64,000 nt of DNA from NCBI GenBank assembly GCA_014378465.1, contig JACMNQ010000049.1, forward strand, positions 1 to 64,000, read 5' to 3'. The notes beneath the pieces are model-generated. The model made no database searches. It saw nothing but the letters and a program-made list of their open reading frames with translations, and had not been told where the DNA came from. Made by a program: the position numbers and the translations under genes. Source of the DNA: Oligoflexia bacterium (GTDB lineage Bacteria; Bdellovibrionota; UBA1018). Shown here in pieces: positions 27,310-35,725 of this stretch. How positions within the stretch are numbered: position 1 is the stretch's first letter; every line of letters begins with the position of its first letter.

Positions 27310-27470
27310 GTCAGGTGGTGTCTCAAGGCGATCGCCCTGAAGCAGAAGTCTGATTGAGCAATCGGGCTTTGTTTCCCGAGATTTCAAACGTTCGGTTTGA
27401 AATCAGGGAGAAACTTACCGTTGCGGGACAGCTCCGGATTTTCACCGGATTCCCTCAGGCAGACGAGTTG
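27310..27470 (-). ncRNA. Cobalamin riboswitch
   Basis: Read on the minus strand, the B12-box core at 27454-27415 runs GGGAATCCGGTGAAAATCC then GGAGCTGTCCCGCAACGGTAA. This matches the cobalamin aptamer pattern GGGAA-GGTGnAAATCC-CCCGCAACGGT. A downstream ATCAGACTTCTGC resembles the closing AGTCAGnAnACCTGCC, in weaker form. It precedes the TonB receptor by about 130 bases and should repress it when cobalamin is plentiful. Outer limits are approximate. Confidence 0.88.
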
Positions 27471-27480
27471 TTTTGCAAAG

Positions 27481-27509
27481 GTGTTAGGTAATTCTTGAGG
27501 TACTGTCAA
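27481..27509 (-). promoter_or_regulatory. Sigma-70-type promoter for the riboswitch / TonB receptor
   Basis: On the minus strand TTGACA (27509-27504) is separated by 17 bases from TAACAC (27486-27481). This is a perfect -35 and a fair -10, just ahead of the cobalamin riboswitch. It lies close to the divergent TPM gene start at 27530. Confidence 0.65.
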
Positions 27510-27529
27510 GGGGAGTTTAGAGTGGCAAC

Positions 27530-28330
27530 ATGAGGTTTTCGTTCCTGAAATCAGCTTCAACTTCACCTTGGCTCGCAGCACCTGCATCGCTTGCACTGGT
27601 CCTTCTCACCCTTGGAAATCCTGCGCTCGCTGCCTCGAAGTCCTTGCCTGACCTTCCGACTTATCTGGTCTTTGACGAACCACAAGCTCTGAAACTTCCA
27701 CTGATGCAGGCGGAACAGCGAGTCGTTGGAGAGCATGTCCGCGTGACGGGCGAGCCGATCTTCGTCGCCGTGATGAAAGATACGGGCGATGAAAGCATCG
27801 AGGACTACAGCAAGAAACTTTTCTCAAAATGGCGTACTCAATTTCAGGGACAGACCCAGCTGATTCTCATGGCGCTGGATACGACTCATCACAAAGCGCG
27901 TGTGATGGTCAGTTTTGATCTCGAAGCGCAATTTCCCAGCTCCCGCACCGACGCGATCGTCAACGACTTCATCAAGCCTGAACTGACCGCCGGAAATGCG
28001 GACCGCGCCGTGGTTCTCGGAACTCTTGAGATCCTGCGAACCCTCGACAGTCCCATGATTGAAAATGGGGAAGCTCAGAAAATCTACTCGGCTGGCGGCT
28101 TCAGGGGTGATTGGCAGCCAGTGCAGCTCGAAGCGCAGCGGAGCTTCGGCATCTGGCTTCTGTTCGGAGCGTTTTTCAGTCTGGCCCTCATCCATCAGAT
28201 TCTGGCGGCTGAGGCTCACTACACCAGTCGTGGGTGGATCCGGATCCCTCCCTGGAAGATCAACTTCAAGAAGAAACAGAAACTCGGGCAAGGCATCATG
28301 ACCGGAGGGGGCGCAAGTGGCCGCTGGTAA
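27530..28330 (+). CDS. TPM-domain (DUF477) membrane protein
   Basis: A 266-residue exported protein with a signal peptide (LAAPASLALVLLTLGNPALAA). A TPM domain follows: VTGEPIFVAVMKDTGDESIEDYSKKLFSKWR, LILMALDTTHHKARVMVSF and TDAIVNDFIKPELTAGN match the TPM strand-helix pattern. A transmembrane helix (SFGIWLLFGAFFSLALIHQIL) and a basic tail ending GGGASGRW complete it; such Gly-Ser-rich tails are common in this family. TPM proteins have been linked to photosystem II repair and phosphatase-like activity; the role here is unknown. First of three overlapping genes. Confidence 0.8.
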   Translation: MRFSFLKSASTSPWLAAPASLALVLLTLGNPALAASKSLPDLPTYLVFDEPQALKLPLMQAEQRVVGEHVRVTGEPIFVAVMKDTGDESIEDYSKKLFSKWRTQFQGQTQLILMALDTTHHKARVMVSFDLEAQFPSSRTDAIVNDFIKPELTAGNADRAVVLGTLEILRTLDSPMIENGEAQKIYSAGGFRGDWQPVQLEAQRSFGIWLLFGAFFSLALIHQILAAEAHYTSRGWIRIPPWKINFKKKQKLGQGIMTGGGASGRW

Positions 28331-28697
28331 GAATTCACCCATCGTCAAGGCACTCACGATTGCAGAGCGAAAAACATCGGGAGAGATCCGAGTTCATCTT
28401 TCCAGGCGTCTCATCGAAAAAGATCCCCTTGGAAGAGGACTGGCTCTTTTCGACGAGTACAAGATGACTCAGACCGCAAATCGAAACGCCGTCCTGATCT
28501 ATGTCAATCTACGCTGCCAAAGATTTGCGATCATCGCGGACGAAGGCATCCACCGCGCAGTGGGACAGATGTACTGGGAAGAGCTCGCGGTGAACCTGAA
28601 AGAGGATCTGCTCTCGACTTATTTTGAAAACGCGATCAGTCTGACGATTTTCACTCTCGGAGTGACGCTGCAGAAGTACTTTCCGGTGGACGTGTGA
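28317..28697 (+). CDS. Small TPM-domain protein
   Basis: A 126-residue protein beginning at a GTG that overlaps the upstream TPM gene by 14 bases. The sequence SPIVKALTIAERKTSGEIRVHLSRR, NAVLIYVNLRCQRFAIIADEGIHRAVGQMYWEELAVNLKEDL is a clear second, soluble type of TPM domain, lacking a leader. It probably works with its neighbour, as TPM genes often occur in pairs with a membrane or LemA-type partner. No LemA gene is present. Confidence 0.78.
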   Translation: MAAGKNSPIVKALTIAERKTSGEIRVHLSRRLIEKDPLGRGLALFDEYKMTQTANRNAVLIYVNLRCQRFAIIADEGIHRAVGQMYWEELAVNLKEDLLSTYFENAISLTIFTLGVTLQKYFPVDV

Positions 28698-29188
28698 GCT
28701 TTCGTCTCAATCTCGGGATCACGCTGACCCTGGTGGGGCTTCTCGTTCTGAATCATTTCATCACGCCTTACATGTCGCTGGCGGCGATCTCGTATTCGCT
28801 TCTGGTGGCGGGACTCATCTTTCGGAAGGATCGAAAAGTTCATCCCATCCTGATGAGTTGCGGGATCGCAATGGATCTCACGATCGTGCTGGCTCTGCAG
28901 ATTCAGAGAGACGCGGTGCAGACGGCCATGAAGTTTTCACTCTCGGCCCTTCAGCAGTTGCACATCGCCTGCTCCAGTGTGGCGACTGCGCTCTATATTC
29001 CGGTCGTGGTGCTGGGTATTCTGCTCCTGAGGTCCGCGCAACCCGATCCGAAGTCACCGTCACGGCCTGAACTCAAAATGAAACGGCAAGTCTGGCGCTT
29101 CTGGCACCTGAGACTTGCCGTCACGGCTTTCATTTTCAGAAGTCTGGGTTTCCTTCTGATGTTCTCCATGTTGGAGAAAAGGACTTAG
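28694..29188 (+). CDS. Four-helix inner-membrane protein, unknown function
   Basis: A 164-residue protein with four hydrophobic helices (LGITLTLVGLLVLNHFI; LAAISYSLLVAGLIF; LHIACSSVATALYIPVVVLGILLL; LAVTAFIFRSLGFLLMFS) and a basic segment between the last two. The GTG start overlaps the previous stop as GTGA. It is the third gene of the TPM operon. Its stop and the stop of the convergent S28 peptidase gene overlap (TTAG). No named family recognised. Confidence 0.65.
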   Translation: MSFRLNLGITLTLVGLLVLNHFITPYMSLAAISYSLLVAGLIFRKDRKVHPILMSCGIAMDLTIVLALQIQRDAVQTAMKFSLSALQQLHIACSSVATALYIPVVVLGILLLRSAQPDPKSPSRPELKMKRQVWRFWHLRLAVTAFIFRSLGFLLMFSMLEKRT

Positions 29189-30654
29189 CGAGCGTTCGTC
29201 CACTTGCTCGCGAGACTGACGAAGCGGGCTCTTGAGTCCTGAAGCGCAGAAGAGTTCTTGAGCCCCAGGTCATCGCAGTGTGCCGCGCCCGCGATCAGAT
29301 CAAACGCAAGGTTCGGATTGGTCGCGTTGCCGTTTTTCTGAGTGATGGACAGGTTGGACCACGGGTCATTGGCTCCGTTGGTGAAGTAGATGTTCTTCGT
29401 CTGGGCATTGAGCAGAGGCTGATAGAAGTTGCGATTGGTGGCAGCCGCATTGACTGGAGTCGTGATTCCGAACACGCGCTTGCACATGGTGTTGTGGTAA
29501 TTGAGATCAATTTTTGAGGAGCGGACGGATTCTTTCGGATCATGAAATGCAGTCTGATAATAGCCGTACTCATTGCAGATCAGGTAAGTCCACTGGCGCA
29601 GTCCCACTCCAGAGGAGTAGTCGGAAGCTTTGGTGCTCAACATGGCTTGAGGTGTGTCCTGCAGCGGAGTCATCCCGAAGTCCGCAAAAAGCTGTCTACC
29701 CACCTGAGCGTAGGCTTTGACTGGATCGCTTGCTCCCTGAATCGCGTCACAGAGTTGATCGCGGTGATCGTACTGAATCGCGATGGCGCCCATATCCGCC
29801 ACGACATAGAGAAAATCGACGGTGTCGATGATTTCCTTGCCGCCGAAGAGCGTTTTCATCGCCAGAGCTTTCTGCGGATCCTGCATCGCGGCTTCGACCG
29901 ATGAAGTCACCTGCTGCATGACTTTCGCACAGTCAGGTCCGGCGACTTTGAAAACATGATGATCATATTCTTCAAAGTTCGCCCTGGCGAGAACAGGGGC
30001 CGATGAGGCCAGGGAGCCTGCGATCAGGTTGGGGAACTTGAGGCGGTAATAAGCGGAGAGCGCGCCAGGGTAGGATCCACCGATCGATACCCATTTGCCC
30101 TTGAGGTTCAACTTCTGCATCGTGAAGGTCTGAAAAGTTGCCAGATCCTTCAGTGCGTTGGAAGTCGTCAGATACTTCATGTTCGCAGTCGTCATTTCAG
30201 GGAAAGGCTGGCTCTTGCCGAAATAACGGTGTTCGAGAGCCACCACCGTCGCGCCCAATTTCTGGGCATGCTGGCTGGTCGCGCCGCCGAGATCTCCGGC
30301 GCTGCACTCGGCTTCACCGCAGATGAAGTAAAGAACCGGGGAGTTTTCTCCGTGGGAGTAAGTGGTGCTGATCCAGTAACGCTGTTTGAAAGTCCGGGTG
30401 TCGCTGGCATCGTCCGGATTGATCCGTTGATCGAAAGCTCCGGCTTGAGCGGCGACTGCAGGAGCTGCGGGGATGACCGAAGGATCACTCATGCGGCGAG
30501 GATCACCGAAGGGAGATTTTTTGGCGGCAGCAGCAGCGAGTCTTTTCAGGTACTGCTGGTAGTAGTATTCTTTTGGATCCGCGTGAGCGCTTTGAAGCGA
30601 GGCCGAAAAGATGGCGAGCGTTGCAAGAGTGGCAGTAAAAACCTGAAATTTCAT
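29185..30654 (-). CDS. S28-family serine peptidase (prolyl carboxypeptidase / DPP-II type), secreted
   Basis: A 489-residue exported protease with signal peptide (residues 1-25, ending SAHA). The S28 fold is shown by ALEHRYFGKSQPF, DLATFQTFTMQ, the nucleophile in IGGSYPGALSAYYRLKFP (Ser194), ASSAPV, and the late NGANDPW (Asp430) and AAHCDDL (His459). Known S28 enzymes are proline-specific exo-peptidases, common in eukaryotes and sporadic in bacteria. Export suggests extracellular peptide digestion. A low-complexity Ala/Lys stretch sits at residues 38-46. Confidence 0.9.
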   Translation of the reverse strand: MKFQVFTATLATLAIFSASLQSAHADPKEYYYQQYLKRLAAAAAKKSPFGDPRRMSDPSVIPAAPAVAAQAGAFDQRINPDDASDTRTFKQRYWISTTYSHGENSPVLYFICGEAECSAGDLGGATSQHAQKLGATVVALEHRYFGKSQPFPEMTTANMKYLTTSNALKDLATFQTFTMQKLNLKGKWVSIGGSYPGALSAYYRLKFPNLIAGSLASSAPVLARANFEEYDHHVFKVAGPDCAKVMQQVTSSVEAAMQDPQKALAMKTLFGGKEIIDTVDFLYVVADMGAIAIQYDHRDQLCDAIQGASDPVKAYAQVGRQLFADFGMTPLQDTPQAMLSTKASDYSSGVGLRQWTYLICNEYGYYQTAFHDPKESVRSSKIDLNYHNTMCKRVFGITTPVNAAATNRNFYQPLLNAQTKNIYFTNGANDPWSNLSITQKNGNATNPNLAFDLIAGAAHCDDLGLKNSSALQDSRARFVSLASKWTNAR

Positions 30655-30800
30655 TGGATAAGTCCCCCGTTACTGGAGGAAAATCAATAGCTCGGCCGGT
30701 ATCTCATGTCAAACTGGACAGGCGATGAAGTTTGGAACTTCAGAAGCGTAAAAGAAGTGAATGGTTCAGGTATGTGAAATGGGTCTGCACTCTGGAGGAT

Positions 30801-31886
30801 TCATCGAATCCTCTCTGATCTGAGCAAGCCATACCTCTGTCCGACATGAGGCCACACTTCGAGCAAGGTGATGAGCACTGCCGCGAGGATGGGACCCATG
30901 AAGATTCCGAGAATCCCGAACATGCCGAGGCCACCGAAAATGGCGACAAGGCTGACGAGAGGGTGCATTTCACTTTTTCCTTTCAACACCATGGGTCTGA
31001 CGAAATTATCCACGACGCCGGTGATTATGCCGAGAATCGCCATGATGACCACTTTGCTCATCGCGCCCTGAATGTAGAGGTACATGGCCCCGGCGATCCA
31101 GACAGGGGCGCTGCCGAGAATCGGGATCCAGGCAAAAATGAAAGTGGCCCCTGCCGCAAGGAATGCAACGGGCACGTCCAGAATGAGAAAGGATGCGAAC
31201 ATGAGGACTGCCTGCGCAGCCGCCGCAGCCAGCGTGGCCCAGATCGTGGAGACGGCAGTGCTGCTGAAAGTGGTGGCGACTCTGGATCTCACTTCTGAAT
31301 CCAGGGGGAGTCTGTCACGTGTCCAGCTGAGAAATCGTTTGCCGTCGAGAAGCAGAAAGAAGCAGGAGAGAAATCCCAGAGCGAGCTGAAGAAAGAGCGC
31401 AGGCAGATTGGCGGCGATCCCCACAAGTCCGGCGCTGAGCAGCTTGCCCGCGGTCTGAATCCCTGCTCGTGCCTGTTTATCGAAATTCTCGGGACTTCCG
31501 ATGAGGGTCTGGACGGGGCCCCACTGACCCACCCGGTCGACAAGGGATTGGAAGGACAGGTTCTCATTGCTGGCCAAGGTCTGTCCGAGAGCGATTGCCT
31601 GGCGAACAGCGACGGTAAGAAAAAGCCCGAGCGGGATGATGACCAGAAGAAGAATTCCCAAAGTGACGACCGTTGCACTCAATTTGGGTCGGTGAGTGCG
31701 GTGTTCGAGTTTTTTGAAGAGCGTGTAGGAGAGCATGGCGAGGATGCCTCCCGTCACCACCGCAAGGAGGTAGGGGAGAACCATCCGAGTCGTGATGACG
31801 AAAGCGACCCCGAGCAAAACCAGAAAAGTCACGAGGGTGGTTCGACCGGGAGCCGAAGTTTTGGGAGCTTCTGGAGAGTAGGTCAT
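30801..31886 (-). CDS. AI-2E family (PerM/YdiK-type) inner-membrane protein
   Basis: A 361-residue membrane protein with about eight helices. The family pattern is clear in LPYLLAVVTGGILAMLSYTLFKKLEHR near the start and the late blocks FLAAGATFIFAWIPILGSAPVWIAGAMYLYIQG, GIITGVVDNFVRPMVLKGKSEMHPLVSLVAIFGGLGMFGILGIFMGP. Family members export varied small molecules or ions; the AI-2 label does not fix the substrate. An in-frame ATG at 31907 is the alternative start; neither has a strong ribosome site. Confidence 0.88.
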   Translation of the reverse strand: MTYSPEAPKTSAPGRTTLVTFLVLLGVAFVITTRMVLPYLLAVVTGGILAMLSYTLFKKLEHRTHRPKLSATVVTLGILLLVIIPLGLFLTVAVRQAIALGQTLASNENLSFQSLVDRVGQWGPVQTLIGSPENFDKQARAGIQTAGKLLSAGLVGIAANLPALFLQLALGFLSCFFLLLDGKRFLSWTRDRLPLDSEVRSRVATTFSSTAVSTIWATLAAAAAQAVLMFASFLILDVPVAFLAAGATFIFAWIPILGSAPVWIAGAMYLYIQGAMSKVVIMAILGIITGVVDNFVRPMVLKGKSEMHPLVSLVAIFGGLGMFGILGIFMGPILAAVLITLLEVWPHVGQRYGLLRSERIR

Positions 31887-31949
31887 TGGAGCAAGGTTCT
31901 GTCGCATTCAGCGGAGCGATGCAAGAACCGCAGCTTTTTTTTAAACGGG

Positions 31950-32500
31950 CCGGGTCACTCGGGTTTGACACAGAGCGCTCGCAGCCGATCCTGATGCAAA
32001 ACAAGTTGAAAGACTCCCAGAGCGGACTGAAAATAGGAATAGTGATTTTTATACTGGGGATCACTGGCGTGTCCATCCAGATCACGGCGTTGTCATCGTC
32101 GTCCCAACTGTTCAGTCCGGAAGAGTCCACGGACTCGAGATACCAGAGCGCCTCTCCGGTCGTCTTGAGGCTCGAATCTGAATCATCCTGAATGCATCCG
32201 AGGCTCAATGCGATTTTCGCGGAGAAGGGCAGGCGAGTGCGATCATTGAAACGAGCGCCAGTCCATTGCCGCGTAAGGCTCGCAAATCAGCGTGGTTGAA
32301 AACCAGATCTCCACGAATCCGGGATTCAGACCGACTTTCATCGAGCTGTTCATGCAGATGCCTTCGCTGTGAAGGTAGCGGAAGCTGGCATCCGCGAAAA
32401 ATGCCGAAGACGTCAACAGGAGCAAGTTAACTGAATTGACCGGGCTTTCAGCGAAAATTTTCGTGCTTCGGCAGATTTTACGCGAAGGTGAACATCCCAA
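31950..32500 (-). pseudogene. Possible frameshifted secreted protein gene (limits uncertain)
   Basis: No intact gene fills this stretch. On the minus strand one frame (32500-32243) has a leader-like VNLLLLTSSAFFADASF then LHSEGICMNSSMKVGLNPGFVEIWFSTTLICEPYAAMDW and soon stops. At about 32265 a second frame could continue it as TGARFNDRTRLPFSAKIALSLGCIQDDSDSS, then EALWYLESVDSSGLNSWDDDDNAVIWMD. Joined, they read like one small secreted protein with a one-base shift. This is my reconstruction; the 3' limit is not clear and the similarity is not to a named family. Confidence 0.28.
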
Positions 32501-32520
32501 ATGCGATCTAGAGAGTGAAA

Positions 32521-32611
32521 TGGAGGAGAGAGAGGGATTCGAACCCTCGTTACGCTATTAACGTAAACACGCTTTCCAAGCGTGCGCCTTCAACCACTCG
32601 GCCATCTCTCC
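32521..32611 (-). tRNA. tRNA-Ser (anticodon GGA), CCA encoded
   Basis: Read on the minus strand from 32611: acceptor GGAGAGA pairs with TCTCTCC. The anticodon arm CACGC-TTGGAAA-GCGTG has anticodon GGA. A long serine-type variable arm follows, then the T arm GAGGG-TTCGAAT-CCCTC, ending T-CCA at 32521. It is 91 nt long, typical of type II tRNAs. It stands alone. Confidence 0.95.
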
Positions 32612-32807
32612 CCGAAACGATCAAACAAGTTGATGATTTAATCGTTTGGAATACGTATCAAACGTCGGTTGCTTTGGGAAGCAACTCGTTGAAAGGATTT
32701 GAGCGATAACATAACGCGGCGCGAATCAACAGCCGGGAACCTGGACTCTACAGGGTTCCTCAGATTCTCGAAGCGCACGGTGCAGCATCGAAGTCAGGAG
32801 TGAACTC

Positions 32808-33080
32808 TCAGGCAGAGCGAAATTCAGCGTGAAGATCGCTCGAGCCGGTGCCGATGGCCTCGATGAGAAGACCGCGACCGGATTTCAGCTGAAGCGAGTC
32901 ACCTTCGTGGATGATGAGATCCCGGCCATCGCCTGGCTGTGTGACCCAGATCGTGCCTTTGCTGCAGACGGGATGAATCGCATTCCTGTTTTCAGTCAGA
33001 TCGTCAAAACGGCAGAACTCCCCGTTTGAGAGGGAAATTTTTTTTGAGTTTTCGAGAGAGTATCCCCGTGCGTTTGCCAT
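32808..33080 (-). CDS. DUF2917-like small protein
   Basis: A 90-residue protein. The segment SKGTIWVTQPGDGRDLIIHEGDSLQLKSGRGLLIEAIG fits the short cupin-like DUF2917 pattern (G-x-WVT...D..L..G....L..G....I.A). The N-terminal half is polar (LSNGEFCRFDDLTENRNAIHPVC). No signal peptide. The function of the family is not known. It lies 77 bases beyond the end of the chemotaxis cluster, on the same strand. Confidence 0.6.
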   Translation of the reverse strand: MANARGYSLENSKKISLSNGEFCRFDDLTENRNAIHPVCSKGTIWVTQPGDGRDLIIHEGDSLQLKSGRGLLIEAIGTGSSDLHAEFRSA

Positions 33081-33157
33081 GACTCGAGCTTACCAGAAAA
33101 TCAGACGCAGAAGTTCAAAGCTGACTTTCATTTTCCGCAGCTGCACGCCTGTGCCGA

Positions 33158-35041
33158 TCACTTGCTGAGATATTCGCAGGACATGTACGCGAAACTCGTC
33201 GCGGGGACCACATCAGTCGCCGTTTTTCTCAGGACGTCCGCTGCGGGCGTATTTTTTCCGAGATCTTCAGCGAGCACCTGAGCGGTGATTCCCCAGGATT
33301 GGATCTTCTGCTGAGCCTGAAGTGAAAGCTGGCCAAAGACCACTATGGATGTGGGGGCCTTTGAGTGGCTTGCCTTCAGGCCATCAAAAGCGTTCTTGAA
33401 ATCAGCGAAGTAGAGCTGGTTGGCCTCGGTCTTCGGAGGACTGTTTTCCGAGAACGTCGCGGACTTGCCCAATTCTTTCGAAAAATCGTTCGAAAACACT
33501 TCGAGAGCATGACCCGCTGCTTCGATGAGCACGACGGTCGGAGGCTGCTGATCGTCGAAACCCTGCAGTTCCTTGAGCATCGCCTTGAGTTTGGCGCGAT
33601 CTGAAAAGCTGGCAACCACGACGCGAAGTTTGCTTTCAGGATGCTTGATTTTTGGTCGCGTCTGAAAGGAACGGTCAAGACTGAGGGGAGCGGACGCGGG
33701 TCTGCGGTTCTGATAGGCGCAGCGAAGTTTGGTTCTGATCTCTTCTCCACGTTCCTTCAGGTTTGAGAGCGCTGGTTTCTCAATGTAATCCGATGCCCCG
33801 AAGTTGAGCGCCTTCATCGCAAGATCCGCATTTTCACGGGCGACCGACGTGATCATGACCACGGCCGGATGATTTGCGGTGAAGTTTTTCTGCAGATACT
33901 CAACGCCGGTCTGCTCGGGCATGTGAATGTCGAGGGTCACGACGTCAATCTGATGTTCCTTGATCATCTTGGCGGCCTCGAGTCCATTGCCGGCGGTGGC
34001 AACGATTTCGAAGCCGTCCTCTTTTTTCAGGATCTGCTTGAGAAGTGTCAGGATGCTCGGAGAGTCGTCCACGCAGAGGACGCGCAGGATCTGCTGAGGC
34101 TCTGGAGTCGGGTTGGATTTCACTTCGCGCGCACTCGTGCCGGAAGTCGGCATCTGAAGAACTTTCGCCGTGGTCACTCCCGCAGCCACAGGGATGGCCC
34201 TGGTGTAGATCGAAGGTCCGTGAGTGGTGACGGGGAGATTCAATCCGCTGAGGGATTCGGAGATCCCGACGAAGAAGTACCCTTGAGGCCCGAGGTGAGA
34301 AAGCAGCTGGTTTGAGATGGATTTGACCTGTTCGGGGGTGAAGTAGATGAAGACATTTCTGCAGAAGATCACGTCAAATGCGCCCTGACCGCCGGGGATG
34401 TTCAATAGATTCTTCATTTCAAAGCGGCAGTGCTTCTTGAGTTCTTTTTTCACTTTGACGAACTCTTCGATATCTCCGGTGCCTCTAACCCAGTGGTCGG
34501 CCAGATAGGTCATCGGAACTTCCTTGATCTCCCGGCGGTGGTAGACGCCGTTCGCGGCGATCGCGACCGATTCAGGATCCACGTCACTACCGACAATTTC
34601 AAAGCTCACGTCCGGGGCCATGCGGGCCAGGTGATGATTGAGGAACATGGCGAGGGAGTAAACCTCCTGCCCACGGCTGCAGGCTGCGGACCAGATTCGG
34701 ATCTTTCGATCTCCTCGACCGCGCACAAGTTGAATGAGGCTCTGAAGAGCTTTCTTTTCAAGGTACTCGAAGTGCGAAAACTCGCGAAAAAAGTAAGTGT
34801 GATGCGTCGTCAGCAGAGAGATCAGGGCTGAAGTTTCAGTCTTGGGATCCGCTCTCAATTGAGTGAGGTATTCTTCAAAGGTATGAATTCCAAGTTCAGC
34901 CATGCGCCGCTTGAGGCGAGTTTCGACCATCACGCTCTGGCGCTCACCCAGCTGCACTCCCGTGTGACGCGAAACGAGCTTGGATACTTCCTGGATTGCG
35001 TCGTTCTGATACTGGACTTGAGAGCGAGCTGAGTTCGACAT
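33158..35041 (-). CDS. CheR methyltransferase - receiver - degenerate CheB fusion
   Basis: A 627-residue chemotaxis fusion. Residues 10-285 are CheR, which methylates glutamates of MCPs using S-adenosylmethionine: TTHHTYFFREFSHFEYL, IWSAACSRGQEVYSLAM, and FDVIFCRNVFIYF. Residues 319-440 are a CheB-style receiver: VLCVDDSPSI, phospho-Asp371 in VVTLDIHMPEQTG, and SDYIEKP. Residues 470-620 line up by pattern with the CheB methylesterase domain (VVVASFSDRAKL for VxIGASTGGxxAL; PTVVLIEAAGHALEVFSNDF for the PxxVxQHM block), but the catalytic Ser-Gly-Gly and His contexts are lost. So methyl transfer is likely kept and methylesterase activity likely lost. It lies 14 bases after cheW. Confidence 0.88.
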   Translation of the reverse strand: MSNSARSQVQYQNDAIQEVSKLVSRHTGVQLGERQSVMVETRLKRRMAELGIHTFEEYLTQLRADPKTETSALISLLTTHHTYFFREFSHFEYLEKKALQSLIQLVRGRGDRKIRIWSAACSRGQEVYSLAMFLNHHLARMAPDVSFEIVGSDVDPESVAIAANGVYHRREIKEVPMTYLADHWVRGTGDIEEFVKVKKELKKHCRFEMKNLLNIPGGQGAFDVIFCRNVFIYFTPEQVKSISNQLLSHLGPQGYFFVGISESLSGLNLPVTTHGPSIYTRAIPVAAGVTTAKVLQMPTSGTSAREVKSNPTPEPQQILRVLCVDDSPSILTLLKQILKKEDGFEIVATAGNGLEAAKMIKEHQIDVVTLDIHMPEQTGVEYLQKNFTANHPAVVMITSVARENADLAMKALNFGASDYIEKPALSNLKERGEEIRTKLRCAYQNRRPASAPLSLDRSFQTRPKIKHPESKLRVVVASFSDRAKLKAMLKELQGFDDQQPPTVVLIEAAGHALEVFSNDFSKELGKSATFSENSPPKTEANQLYFADFKNAFDGLKASHSKAPTSIVVFGQLSLQAQQKIQSWGITAQVLAEDLGKNTPAADVLRKTATDVVPATSFAYMSCEYLSK

Positions 35042-35055
35042 GCTTAAACCCCCGG

Positions 35056-35550
35056 CTATGCTGATTTTTTGGGAAGTGTTTTATTGAGTGCTGCCTGGTC
35101 TTCAGAGCTCAGACATCTGGCGATGTCGAGAAGCAGGATCAGGCGATCGTCTTTTTTCACGACGCCCGTGATGTAGTCGGAACTTTTTGAACTCTGAATT
35201 TCCGGTTTTGGTGCGATGTCAGTGGCATTCGGCGCGAGCACGGAATTGATCGAATCGACGACCACTCCCAGTGAGAGCGGCGAGAGGTCACAGATGATGA
35301 CCGCAGTCTCGGAGCCGGCCTGGGGTTTGATATTGAATTTCTGCCTGAGATCGAGCACCGAGATCACCTGGCCGCGAAGATTCATGATCCCCAGAAAGTA
35401 AGGCGGAGTGAAGGGGATGGGAGTGATGTCCGGGACGGCAATCACTTCTCGCACGGCGAGAAGCGGGATGGCGTAATCCTCCTGTCCCAGACAAAAACTC
35501 AAGTAACGTTCAAGCGAACTCTTCTGAATCGGGCTGTTGTCGTCGCTCAT
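35056..35550 (-). CDS. cheW: CheW coupling protein (copy 1)
   Basis: A 164-residue CheW that links MCPs to CheA. Typical blocks: [47 protein letters not shown], and [12 protein letters not shown]. The C-terminal [15 protein letters not shown] is also characteristic. Almost identical (roughly 90% of residues by eye) to the CheW at 37645-38172; the two flank the MCP gene. The N-termini differ most. It is followed by the CheR fusion. Confidence 0.95.
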   Translation of the reverse strand: MSDDNSPIQKSSLERYLSFCLGQEDYAIPLLAVREVIAVPDITPIPFTPPYFLGIMNLRGQVISVLDLRQKFNIKPQAGSETAVIICDLSPLSLGVVVDSINSVLAPNATDIAPKPEIQSSKSSDYITGVVKKDDRLILLLDIARCLSSEDQAALNKTLPKKSA

Positions 35551-35725
35551 TTTGCGTACTCCCTCAGGTCGTGATGAAACTTTCTACTCAACTTCTCGGG
35601 TTTAGTTTCAGCTTGCTTGAGCCTAAACAGGCTAACTGTCGCATGAATTTTTCTGGATAGCTCGGAGACCGGGCAGGAGAGTCGGCAGTTTGGCGGTGGA
35701 GCCGACTTTGTCCTCGAAACCCGAG

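Noticed and set aside
27384..27596. Short minus-strand frame across the B12-box region
   Set aside because: It lies in the riboswitch leader and its sequence carries no protein features.
30727..30741. GAAGTT-TGG-AACTTC hairpin after the AI-2E gene as terminator
   Set aside because: Six-base stem with no T-run on either strand.
31886..32191. 101-codon plus-strand frame after the AI-2E gene
   Set aside because: Low complexity, no ribosome site, and overlaps the better minus-strand reconstruction.
32515..32709. 64-codon plus-strand frame containing RERDSNPRYA
   Set aside because: It is the translated tRNA-Ser gene on the wrong strand, a well-known artefact.
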